This document shows positions 6,213 through 13,732 of a DNA stretch of 14,081 bases, one piece after another. The DNA comes from PSRF01 sp035457105 (GTDB lineage: Bacteria > Acidobacteriota > Blastocatellia > Pyrinomonadales > Pyrinomonadaceae): contig DATIBX010000279.1 in assembly GCA_035457105.1 (NCBI GenBank), positions 1 through 14,081 of the forward strand, given 5' to 3'. The first letter of the stretch is position 1; every line of letters begins with the position of its first letter. The notes beneath the pieces were generated by a model. The model did no database searches, was not told the DNA's origin, and was given only the letters and a program-made list of their open reading frames with translations. The position numbers were made by a program, and so were the translations under genes.

Positions 6213-6333
6213 AAGGACTGCTGTCGAAAAGTGCCTTAAAAAGCGGGGTTAGGAGGTTTTGTTGGTGGGCACTTGCGCGGTATTTCGCAGCTTGCTGGAA
6301 ATTCTACGCATGAGACCAATAGACGGGGCTTAG

Positions 6334-8256
6334 TTACGAAAGTATCTTTGCGAGTGCTTTGAGTAACGTTTCGGCGGTGTATGGTTTGTCCAAAAAAATC
6401 TGCACGCCCGCGAGAGACGCTTCACCCGCACGGGCTCCGAGTCCGCTGGCAGCGATAATACGAACGTCTGGATTCATTCGCTGCAAGGCGCGAATCGTTG
6501 CTGGACCATCCATAAAAGGCATCATCATATCGGTCAACACTGCTGCGATGTCGCTCTTATTATCGGCATAAATGGCGACAGCCTCAGTCCCGTCAGTCGC
6601 CGTCAGAACTCTATAGCCGAAGGTTTCAAGAGTCCCTTTTGTAATCTCTCGAATCGATTCTTCGTCGTCCACCACAAGAATGAGTTCTCCTTTTCCGAGG
6701 GGAAGATCTGTCTTCAGTTGCGACGAGGTGCGGGACCTATTTTGTGAGTCCAGAGCTGGGAGATAGATAGAGAATTGCGTGCCTTTGTGCATCTCGCTAT
6801 ACAGATTGATAAACCCTCCATGAGACTTCACGATCGTCAGCGCGGTAGACAAGCCAAGCCCTGTACCTTTGGTCATTTCTTTGGTGGTGAAGAACGGCTC
6901 GAAAATCCGGCTCTGAATTTCATGCGGAATGCCTGCGCCGGTATCTGTTACGCTTATTAAAACAAAACGACCGGGAGCAGCTTCCACATGCATCCTGGCG
7001 TAATTCTCATCGATCACTGCGTTCTCTGCCTTGATGATTATCGAACCACCTTCGGACATTGCATCCCGTGCATTGACGCATAGATTCATTAGTACTTGAT
7101 GAATTTGCGTCGCATCGGCCGAGATCATCCAGAGATCATTCGGCACGTTGTGGTTAATTTCAATCGATTTGGGCAGCGTCTCACGTAATATTTTTATGAT
7201 TTCTTTGATTAAATGTTTCGGCTGCACTGCCACTCGTTCACCTTCAACGCCACGTGCAAATGACAGCACCTGCCGGACCATGTCTGCACCGCGTTCTGCG
7301 TTGGAGCGTAATACTTGTAACCACTTGTCGGATGACTCGTCGGCGACCTTTAACTGCAACATGTCGATGGCCATGAGAATAGGCGACAACACGTTGTTCA
7401 GATCGTGCGCGATACCTCCGGCGAGCGTGCCAATCGATTCCATTCGTTGCGCTCGGAGGAACTGAGATTCAATACGTCGGCGTTCGGTCACATCAGTATT
7501 AATGACCAGGATCGACCCTGGTACCCCGAGGTCATCTTTGACGAGCGTCCAGCGTCCCTCGACGATGATCTCAGCTCCGTCTCGTCTGACTTGAGTAAAC
7601 TCGCCGCGCCATTCTCCTTTGTCGATGACAGACTTTCTTGCTTCTTCCAAGCGTGAGAAAGGGCTGGTGGCCAGCAGATCATTTGCGTTTCTGCCAATCG
7701 CTTCTTCCGCCAGCCAGCCGTAAATCCGCTCGGCGCCTTTATTCCAAAAGAGTATGGTCTGATTTAGATCTCGAACCAGGATCGCGTCTTGTGCCTGGTC
7801 CAATAATGCGGCCTGCTGGCGAATGCGTTCTTCACCAAGCTTTCGTTCTGTGATGTCGTTGCGGATCGCGACATACTGGTATGGTTTTCCATCGGCGTTT
7901 AGGAAGGGAACTATGGTCGTATCAACCCAGTAGTAACTGCCATCCTTTGCTCGATTCTTGATTTCGCCGTGCCAAACTTTTCCGCTGGCAATTGTGGTCC
8001 AGAGTTCTCGGATAAATTCCTTAGAGTGGTAGGCAGAGTTAATGATGCGATGATCCTGGCCGATCAATTCCGCTCGCGAGTACTTCGAGATCTCACAAAA
8101 CTTGTTGTTGACATAATTGATCACACCACGTTGATCTGTGATCGCCACGATTGCTGCTTCGTCCAGCGCGAACTTTATGTCGGCCAGTTCTTTCAGAGAA
8201 CGCTGGAGGGCCTCGTCTCTATGTGATATATCCTGGACGGACGTGTCTAGGCTCAT
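6334..8256 (-). CDS. PAS-PAS hybrid histidine kinase with C-terminal receiver domain
   Basis: The 640-residue protein has no membrane segment, so it senses a cytosolic signal. Order: N-terminal coiled stretch (1-28), PAS 1 (about 29-138, ending in a PAC-type ITERK), PAS 2 (about 148-260, ending VTERR), HisKA with phospho-acceptor H284 in GGIAHDLNN, HATPase with N395 (NLCVNARDAM), DTGAGIP (438-444) and GTGLGLS (464-470), then a receiver domain (about 525-640) with acidic D530/D531, phospho-acceptor D576 and K624. The H-box and HATPase are of the class often paired with NtrC-type regulators. The start is nine bases after the stop of the response regulator, so the two are co-translated. The attached receiver could modulate kinase output or pass phosphate through a phosphotransfer protein, none of which is encoded here. 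The ligand or cofactor of the PAS domains cannot be told. Confidence 0.93.
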   Translation of the reverse strand: MSLDTSVQDISHRDEALQRSLKELADIKFALDEAAIVAITDQRGVINYVNNKFCEISKYSRAELIGQDHRIINSAYHSKEFIRELWTTIASGKVWHGEIKNRAKDGSYYWVDTTIVPFLNADGKPYQYVAIRNDITERKLGEERIRQQAALLDQAQDAILVRDLNQTILFWNKGAERIYGWLAEEAIGRNANDLLATSPFSRLEEARKSVIDKGEWRGEFTQVRRDGAEIIVEGRWTLVKDDLGVPGSILVINTDVTERRRIESQFLRAQRMESIGTLAGGIAHDLNNVLSPILMAIDMLQLKVADESSDKWLQVLRSNAERGADMVRQVLSFARGVEGERVAVQPKHLIKEIIKILRETLPKSIEINHNVPNDLWMISADATQIHQVLMNLCVNARDAMSEGGSIIIKAENAVIDENYARMHVEAAPGRFVLISVTDTGAGIPHEIQSRIFEPFFTTKEMTKGTGLGLSTALTIVKSHGGFINLYSEMHKGTQFSIYLPALDSQNRSRTSSQLKTDLPLGKGELILVVDDEESIREITKGTLETFGYRVLTATDGTEAVAIYADNKSDIAAVLTDMMMPFMDGPATIRALQRMNPDVRIIAASGLGARAGEASLAGVQIFLDKPYTAETLLKALAKILS

Positions 8257-8265
8257 CTTAGAAGC

Positions 8266-9699
8266 TCACGAACTGGTTTCCGACGATACTGAGTATTCGT
8301 CACTGTCGCCGAGTTTTTGCAATCGATATCGCAGTTGATCCCGCGAGATACCTAGTAGTTTTGCCGCTTTCGTTTGGTTACCGCCACTGCGCTCGATTGC
8401 TTGCCTGACAAACGATAATTCAGCTTCATCCAGCGAGATCCCTCCCTCGGGAAGAACAAAAGAAGGCTTCGTCCCGGGCGTCGTGACGTTGGCAGAAGAC
8501 GAGGTGGAAGTTCCTATCATCCCGGCCGGCAGGTATTCGACGGTAATCTCTTCGCTCTCTTCAAGAATCAGAGCGCGCTCGATGACGTTGCGTAGTTCGC
8601 GAACATTACCGGGCCAGGAATACCGCCGAAACAAATCTGCCACTTCCGTCGATAGGCCGTTAATTTTCTGTCTCCGTCGGATCTTTGAACCAATGGTTTC
8701 AATGTAATGTTGACTTAGCAGTAAGACGTCGTCGCCACGTTCTCGGAGCGCCGGTATATCGATTTGAATTACCGACAGTCGATAGTAAAGATCGAGTCGA
8801 AACCGACCGAGTTCGCTCTCCTGTTTCAGATCTCGATTCGACGCCGCAATCACTCGAACATCAAGCGGTATGTCCTTCAGGCCTCCGACTCGTCTGAATG
8901 CACCCTCTTCGAGTACGCGAAGCAGTTTCGCTTGTAACGACAGTTCTAACTCTCCTATTTCATCCAATAAGAGAGTGCCGCCCTCAGCCTGTTCAAATAA
9001 GCCCTGCTTACGGGCCTTGGCGTCGGTAAATGCTCCTTTTTCGTAGCCGAACAATTCCGACTCGATGAGCGTCGCAGGAAGAGCAGCGCAATTAATGGCG
9101 ATGAATGGATTACTGGCTCGCTGCGAGCCATAATGAATGGCCTTTGCGACGAGGTCCTTGCCAGTGCCAGATTCGCCCTGCAAAAGTACCGACGACACCT
9201 CGCTCTCGGCGACTTTGCCAGCGAGCGCTAACATCTTCTTCATCGCCGGGGATTCGCCGACAATCTGCTGAAAATTAAACTCACGCGCGCGCTGCGTGCG
9301 AACCTGCTCGACTTCGCGTCGGAGGTAGCGGGCCTCGATTCCATTGCGAATTGTTACCCGAAGTTCCTCGAGGCTAATTGGCTTGCCGATGAAATCGTAC
9401 GCACCGCCGCGCAAGGCGGCGATCGTGTTATCAATTTGCACATTGCCCGTAATCATCACAGCAACGGTATCCGGGCTTTCAAGCTTGACTTTCCTCAGGA
9501 GATCCAGACCGGAACCGTCTGGTAAGTCGATATCCAACAACACCACTCCCGGAAGTTCTTCGGAGAACTGTTGTTCAGCTTCAGCAATTGAGCCGCCTTC
9601 AAGAGCGGTAAACCCCCAACTGCGCAAAGCTTCGCTCAAGGTCCAACGAATAGCTTCATCATCATCAACAACAAGGATCTTCTCTTTGGAAGGTTTCAG
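8266..9699 (-). CDS. NtrC-family sigma-54-dependent response regulator (apparent CTG start)
   Basis: About 477 residues with three domains. The receiver has the acidic pocket VVDDDE (about residues 10-15), phospho-acceptor D56 in LLDIDLPDG and K106. The AAA+ domain has Walker A GESGTGKD (about 175-182), the sigma-54 contact loop as GAFTDA (222-227) instead of the usual GAFTGA, and Walker B LLLDEIGE (about 243-250). A Fis-type HTH is at 420-460 (GNQTKAAKLLGISRDQLRYR). It should remodel sigma-54 RNA polymerase when phosphorylated by the kinase encoded next. The receiver's first strand lies upstream of every ATG, GTG or TTG in this frame, and an in-frame stop at 9732-9730 limits the gene. The best start is CTG 9699, with AAGGAG (9715-9710) ten bases before it; ATC at 9708 is the other option but is too close to that site. 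Confidence 0.88.
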   Translation of the reverse strand: MKPSKEKILVVDDDEAIRWTLSEALRSWGFTALEGGSIAEAEQQFSEELPGVVLLDIDLPDGSGLDLLRKVKLESPDTVAVMITGNVQIDNTIAALRGGAYDFIGKPISLEELRVTIRNGIEARYLRREVEQVRTQRAREFNFQQIVGESPAMKKMLALAGKVAESEVSSVLLQGESGTGKDLVAKAIHYGSQRASNPFIAINCAALPATLIESELFGYEKGAFTDAKARKQGLFEQAEGGTLLLDEIGELELSLQAKLLRVLEEGAFRRVGGLKDIPLDVRVIAASNRDLKQESELGRFRLDLYYRLSVIQIDIPALRERGDDVLLLSQHYIETIGSKIRRRQKINGLSTEVADLFRRYSWPGNVRELRNVIERALILEESEEITVEYLPAGMIGTSTSSSANVTTPGTKPSFVLPEGGISLDEAELSFVRQAIERSGGNQTKAAKLLGISRDQLRYRLQKLGDSDEYSVSSETSS

Positions 9700-10024
9700 C
9701 TGCTCGATACTCCTTACAATAAAGTGGGTTCAAAGGATAACGTGCTCAGTCTGATATCTGAGTCGCTCGGCGCCATTATATGCATGTGAGCAAAGTTTAG
9801 AGAAATAGAGTGTCCGAGATGCTTTGGCTGGTCGGATGATTGGGGGGAGCCTACCTGAGCAGCACCGACAAGCTAAAGCAGGTCGGACATTCGTTAAGAG
9901 TGGGGAGAATTTCGCTACATGGTTGGTCCCGCTTTGTGAGATTCCGCATTTTCAGTCTCAAAAACTCGTGATTCTTTGGCTTTTATCTACGGCCTTCGAG
10001 TTGCACTCAGGCTCGATCAGCATT
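9700..10024. other. Divergent intergenic region, no clear gene
   Basis: This 325-base stretch separates the response regulator (minus) from the ligase-CBS gene (plus). It holds the Shine-Dalgarno of the regulator (9710-9715) and a 20-codon minus-strand open frame (9776-9714) whose TAA overlaps that site. A frame open from 9824 extends the plus-strand gene but shows no homology or ribosome binding site. I looked for a -24/-12 sigma-54 promoter (GG-N10-GC in context) on the plus strand and saw none. Confidence 0.5.
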
Positions 10025-11974
10025 ATGGGAAATCACGACGTTCAAAACGAGATTGATCTCGGCAAACTGCAAACGTTCACTAAAGCATTGCTTGAAGACC
10101 TGAGAGCGCTCGCTTTCATGCTGGAAAATGGTCACGTCGAGAGTAACGTTAGACGAATCGGAGCAGAGCAGGAGATGTTTATCGTGGATCGTGAGATGCG
10201 GCCCTCTCCTCTTGCTATCGAGGTACTTAAGCGCGCGAAGGATCCAAGGCTGACAACGGAGATCGCTAAATTCAATCTCGAGGCCAATCTTACGCCGCTG
10301 GAACTACGGGGCGACTGTTTCAAACAATTGGAAAGAGAACTTTCCGAACTTCTTGAGATCGCCCGGAACAGTGCTGCCTTTTCAGGGTCAGACATTCTCC
10401 TTTCAGGAATTCTGCCGACTCTGGAACAGTCAGATCTCTCATTAGCCAATTTGACGCCCGCCCCGCGCTATAGCGCGCTAAATAGGAACGTGATCAACCT
10501 GCGGGGTGGTCCCTTTTCTATTCACATAAAAGGTTTAGACGAGATCAGCCTGTACCATGACAACATAATGATGGAGTCGTGCAATACCAGTTTCCAGGTT
10601 CATTTTCAGACGAGCCCGGCCGAGTTTGTGAATCACTACAACACCGCCCAGGCGATCACGGGTCCCGTGCTGAGTGCGGCGGTAAACTCACCAATATTGT
10701 TTGGTCATCGCCTATGGCAGGAAACTCGAGTTGCACTCTTTCAACATTCAACGGATGAGCGATCGCGATCTCGAGTGGCCCGCAGTCAACCAACGCGGGT
10801 GAGCTTCGGCGAGCACTGGTTGGAGCACTCAATTGTTGAACTCTTTCACGAGCAGATTTGTCGTTTTCGTCCGATTATGATCAATGAACCGGATGATGAT
10901 CCGTTCGCAAAGATTGCTCGCGGAGAAATGCCACAGCTCTCTGCTTTGCGCCTGCACAATGGCACGGTCTGGCGTTGGAACCGGGCGTGTTATGGCATTA
11001 CTGAGGGCGTGCCCCATCTACGGATCGAGAATCGTGCATTGCCGTCCGGTCCTACTGTGGTCGACGAGATTGCAAACGCGGCTTTCTTTACTGGCTTGAT
11101 GGTTGGTTTGCCTGAGGAATATGGAACAATCTCCGAACGCTTGCGGTTTGAAGACGCCAAAGTCAACTTTTTTGCTGCGGCGCGCCACGGGCTTGATGCC
11201 CATTTCAATTGGATTGACGGAACTAACTACAGCGCCTCCAGACTGCTCTTGGAGCACCTAATTCCGCTGGCTCGTGCCGGCTTAAGACACGCGTCCGTGG
11301 ATGACGCGGATATTGACAATTATCTCGGCGTAATCGAGACGCGGGTCAAGTCGCGGCAAACCGGTGCACAATGGACCATGAGAGCGTGGGACTCATTGGG
11401 AGCACCCGCCTCAAAAGCTACCCGTCGCAGCATGTTGGCGTCGGCAATGTGTACCAACCAGAAACTGGGATTACCGGTTCATACGTGGCCAAAAATCGCC
11501 GCTCCAGCGCTTGAAGACTGGTCTCAATCATATCGAACCGTTGGTCAATTTATGACAACCGATTTGTTTACAATGCAACCGGATGATTTGATAGACCTAG
11601 CAGCCAGCGTTATGCACTGGAGGCACATTCGGCATGTCCCAGTCGAGGATGACGACGGTCACTTGGTGGGGCTCATCACGCACCGCCAATTAATACGCCT
11701 TCTCACCGAGGGTAAAAACAAGACCGCAGACATCACAGTGCGCGAGATAATGCTGAAGAATCCGATTACTGTCACGCCATTAACAACTTCTCTTGAAGCG
11801 ATCGAGATAATGAGAACTAAGAAGATTGGATGCCTACCCGTAACAGACGATGATCGTCTGGTCGGTATTGTGACCTCGTTCGACTTTTTGCAAGCCTCAG
11901 CCGCGCTTTTTGCCGAACACATGAAGCCCGCCAGTGAGCCGGGAATGGTGAGAGCACAAAGAGCCAGGGGTTAA
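10025..11974 (+). CDS. Glutamate-cysteine ligase-like (GCS2) protein fused to tandem CBS domains
   Basis: The 649-residue protein has a GCS2/YbdK-like ATP-dependent carboxylate-amine ligase domain (about 40-430), with the early glutamate signature RRIGAEQEMFIVD (43-55), the glycine-rich NLRGGPFSIH and the late ENRALPSGPTVVDE. A pair of CBS domains follows (about 503-562 and 570-628: VGQFMTTDLFTMQPDDLIDL and VREIMLKNPITVTPLTTSLE). The ligase family joins an amino acid carboxylate to an amine at the cost of ATP; glutamate plus cysteine is the best-known case, but the substrates here are unproven. CBS pairs bind adenine nucleotides, so energy-state control is a fair inference. The ATG at 10025 is chosen because similarity begins just after it, although no clear Shine-Dalgarno is seen. 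It converges with the hemerythrin-like gene, the stop codons overlapping by four bases. Confidence 0.82.
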   Translation: MGNHDVQNEIDLGKLQTFTKALLEDLRALAFMLENGHVESNVRRIGAEQEMFIVDREMRPSPLAIEVLKRAKDPRLTTEIAKFNLEANLTPLELRGDCFKQLERELSELLEIARNSAAFSGSDILLSGILPTLEQSDLSLANLTPAPRYSALNRNVINLRGGPFSIHIKGLDEISLYHDNIMMESCNTSFQVHFQTSPAEFVNHYNTAQAITGPVLSAAVNSPILFGHRLWQETRVALFQHSTDERSRSRVARSQPTRVSFGEHWLEHSIVELFHEQICRFRPIMINEPDDDPFAKIARGEMPQLSALRLHNGTVWRWNRACYGITEGVPHLRIENRALPSGPTVVDEIANAAFFTGLMVGLPEEYGTISERLRFEDAKVNFFAAARHGLDAHFNWIDGTNYSASRLLLEHLIPLARAGLRHASVDDADIDNYLGVIETRVKSRQTGAQWTMRAWDSLGAPASKATRRSMLASAMCTNQKLGLPVHTWPKIAAPALEDWSQSYRTVGQFMTTDLFTMQPDDLIDLAASVMHWRHIRHVPVEDDDGHLVGLITHRQLIRLLTEGKNKTADITVREIMLKNPITVTPLTTSLEAIEIMRTKKIGCLPVTDDDRLVGIVTSFDFLQASAALFAEHMKPASEPGMVRAQRARG

Positions 11975-12522
11975 TCTCCCAGCAGTACTTTTTCAAGCTC
12001 GATCGCTCTGGGGAAAAGGATGCTGTTTTCGACGTAGATGTGCCGTTTCAGATCGCTCTCAAAGGACGTAATGGCATCGGAGATTTCCTTGTAAGCTGAC
12101 TCAGCTTGAGGTGGGGGTTGGTAAGCTAAAAGCCCTTGTCTGAGATGCCCCAGCAGATAGCCTGTGCCTTCGTCTTCTAACATTGACATTCTGACTCGAT
12201 TTGCGATCTTGAACGGCAACAGCTTGCCGTTTGTCTCCCGCGTTGTGGCGGCTCTTTCAAGATTGATAATTGCCGGAAAAAGGACTTCTTCTTCTTTCCG
12301 CATGTGGTCCAATAATTCCGACTTTATTGTGCGAATGAGCAAGCGAAGTTCATCGACACGTCTGTCGTCCTGAGTGAGGCTCACCAATTTCTGAATGAGG
12401 TTGTCGATGGACTCTGCTTGCATGTAGACGAATTTGTGATGCTTCTCGATAACGTGATCAATTATGTGCGAGAGAGTCGCTGTCAATAGCACACCGTCTT
12501 CCTCATTCTTCGGTATCTTCAT
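11971..12522 (-). CDS. Hemerythrin-like di-iron protein (RIC/YtfE-related, without N-terminal ScdA domain)
   Basis: The 183-residue all-helical protein matches the hemerythrin-like domain of the YtfE/ScdA iron-sulfur repair proteins. Ligand pattern: H28/H29 in EKHHKF, H73-x3-E77 in LLDHMRKEEEVLFP, and H161-x3-E165 in LKRHIYVENSILFP. The histidine expected about 43 residues before H161, normally in an M-x-x-E-H motif, is replaced by E118 (MLEDEGTG). The small N-terminal ScdA_N domain is absent. YtfE-type proteins protect or repair iron-sulfur clusters under nitric oxide and oxidative stress; with a changed ligand the role here is less sure. The start at 12522 is set by GGAG (12531-12528) five bases before it. 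An in-frame TTG at 12540 is an unlikely alternative. It lies between the CBS-fusion gene and the CRP/FNR regulator gene. Confidence 0.8.
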   Translation of the reverse strand: MKIPKNEEDGVLLTATLSHIIDHVIEKHHKFVYMQAESIDNLIQKLVSLTQDDRRVDELRLLIRTIKSELLDHMRKEEEVLFPAIINLERAATTRETNGKLLPFKIANRVRMSMLEDEGTGYLLGHLRQGLLAYQPPPQAESAYKEISDAITSFESDLKRHIYVENSILFPRAIELEKVLLGD

Positions 12523-12934
12523 TAATTCTCCAGCAACCAACTCGTCAACAATCCGGGAGTGCCGAGCAGTCAGTACCGGCTGCTGCCTGGTCTAATCTCA
12601 GTCACAACGAGAGAGGGCGTCGATTTCAAAAAAGGTAAAAGAGAGGATACGACTAAAATTCGATCGCCCTGGGCGTCAGATCACCGTGTTATGGCAACGT
12701 TTGAGCCAAAGCAAAAACCATCTCTTTAGCGACAATCAACCAAACGAGATGAAACTAACGGTGCGGAATCTTTCCCATCGTTCGCTTGCCCTGCGAATAA
12801 TTCCTCTAAATGGAAGCGTTTTTGGCCGGAAAAGCTGGGCCAATTGCCAGTAATCGCCAATCCGCAGACGGCATGGTGCTTGCCCCGACGAAATGCAGGT
12901 TTACGTGAAGGCCGATCGCCAAGGAGACGAGGTT
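12523..12934. other. 412-base divergent intergenic region
   Basis: It separates the hemerythrin-like gene (minus) from the CRP/FNR-family gene (plus). No gene is convincing: a minus-strand frame across 12806-13078 is a shadow of the regulator. Visible structure includes a six-bp dyad TTGGCC-N10-GGCCAA at 12822-12843 and a small palindrome cgccctgggcg at 12665-12675. No TGTGA-N6-TCACA or TTGAT-N4-ATCAA site was found here. Confidence 0.5.
12822..12843. repeat. Short dyad upstream of the CRP/FNR-family gene
   Basis: TTGGCC (12822-12827) and GGCCAA (12838-12843) are reverse complements with a ten-base spacer, centred about 100 bases before the regulator's start. It could be an operator or chance; arms of six bases are weak evidence. 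Confidence 0.25.
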
Positions 12935-13651
12935 ATGTCGCACGCTGAGAATCGAGGTTTTGACATCATGGAAAGGTGCCGTGAGAGCGCTGATCCGAGA
13001 ATCAATTTCCCCGATTTGGACGACCCTGGTTTGAGCTCGACCTACAAAAGCGGGACAGTTCTCTTTAGGGAAGGGCAAGAAGTCCGCGGCGTTTATCTGG
13101 TTCGAACAGGAAGCGTAAAACTGTCGGTGTCGTCAGCGCAGGGCAAGGTAATCGTCTTGCGGGTTGCTCGACCTGGTGACTGGGTTGGGTTGAGCTCAGC
13201 GTTAAAGAATCACCCTCAGGAGAGTTCGGCCGAGACGATTTCACAATCTCGACTAACGTTTCTTTCGCTCTCGGCTTTCACAGCCGCGATGGCAACAAGA
13301 AGTGACTTCAATCAGTCTGTGTTGGCGGCGCTGAATCATGACCTGTTGGAAACCATTGCTTTGATTCGGATGGTCTTATTGTCGAAGTCGGCAGAAGAAA
13401 AGCTCGCGCGCTTGTTAATAAAGTGGTGCGATGATTCCGGGGTACGGGAGCCAGATGGAATCCGCATCGAACATACGTTCACCCAATATCAAATTGCCGA
13501 GATGATTTCCGTCTCGCGCGAAACAGTTACACGGATACTTAGTGATTTCAGCAGACGGGGCGTTATCCGGTTGGAGTCGGATTCGTTCTTGATCGCATCG
13601 CGGAGTTCGTTGGCTTCGTTGGTGAGTTGCAAAGAAAGTATTGACAGATAG
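12935..13651 (+). CDS. CRP/FNR-family transcriptional regulator
   Basis: The 238-residue protein has a cyclic-nucleotide-binding-like beta-roll (about 34-120: GTVLFREGQEVRGVYLVRTG, then the cassette GDWVGL...SSAETIS), a long dimer helix (about 122-160) and a winged helix (about 170-225) with HTH FTQYQIAEMISVSRETVTR. The recognition helix S194-R-E-T-V-T-R200 keeps the Arg-Glu-x-x-x-Arg set by which CRP reads GTGA. The cassette lacks the Arg-Ser pair that binds cAMP phosphate. The N-terminal cysteine cluster of FNR is also missing (only C15, C165 and C232 are present). It is therefore probably neither a cAMP nor a [4Fe-4S] sensor, and the effector is unknown. AAGGAG (12921-12926) eight bases before ATG 12935 sets the start; an upstream ATG at 12893 has no such site. 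The cytochrome gene 144 bases downstream has a matching binding site. Confidence 0.9.
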   Translation: MSHAENRGFDIMERCRESADPRINFPDLDDPGLSSTYKSGTVLFREGQEVRGVYLVRTGSVKLSVSSAQGKVIVLRVARPGDWVGLSSALKNHPQESSAETISQSRLTFLSLSAFTAAMATRSDFNQSVLAALNHDLLETIALIRMVLLSKSAEEKLARLLIKWCDDSGVREPDGIRIEHTFTQYQIAEMISVSRETVTRILSDFSRRGVIRLESDSFLIASRSSLASLVSCKESIDR

Positions 13652-13688
13652 AGAAGCGGGGGAGAATAATCGCCGCACCCCGGAGACT

Positions 13689-13704
13689 TGTGACGTCCGT
13701 CACA
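13689..13704. promoter_or_regulatory. CRP-type binding site TGTGA-N6-TCACA
   Basis: TGTGA at 13689-13693 and TCACA at 13700-13704 with exactly six bases between match the E. coli CRP core consensus at all ten conserved positions. The site is 38 bases after the stop of the CRP/FNR-family gene, whose recognition helix has the CRP-type contacts. It is centred about 42 bases upstream of the start predicted from the -10 box at 13727-13732, the class II activator position. Confidence 0.75.
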
Positions 13705-13726
13705 GTATTTCTCGACGCTGACAACT

Positions 13727-13732
13727 TAGAAT
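13727..13732 (+). promoter_or_regulatory. -10 box of the cytochrome gene
   Basis: TAGAAT (five of six to consensus). The sequence 17 bases upstream (13704-13709) is a poor -35, as expected where an activator replaces that contact. Transcription would start near 13739, leaving a leader of about 57 bases. Confidence 0.5.

Noticed and set aside
6258..6290. Possible sigma-54 (-24/-12) promoter around the tgggcacttgcgc sequence
   Set aside because: The GG and GC pairs are not separated by ten bases in any register.
9824..10024. 67-codon upstream extension of the ligase-CBS gene
   Set aside because: No homology and no Shine-Dalgarno before the first ATG; ligase similarity begins after 10025.
12602..12606. 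TCACA half-site upstream of the hemerythrin-like gene
   Set aside because: The expected partner position reads TCTAA, so the second half is lacking.
12665..12675. Small palindrome cgccctgggcg in the divergent gap
   Set aside because: Five-bp arms around one base are too short to separate from chance in GC-rich DNA.
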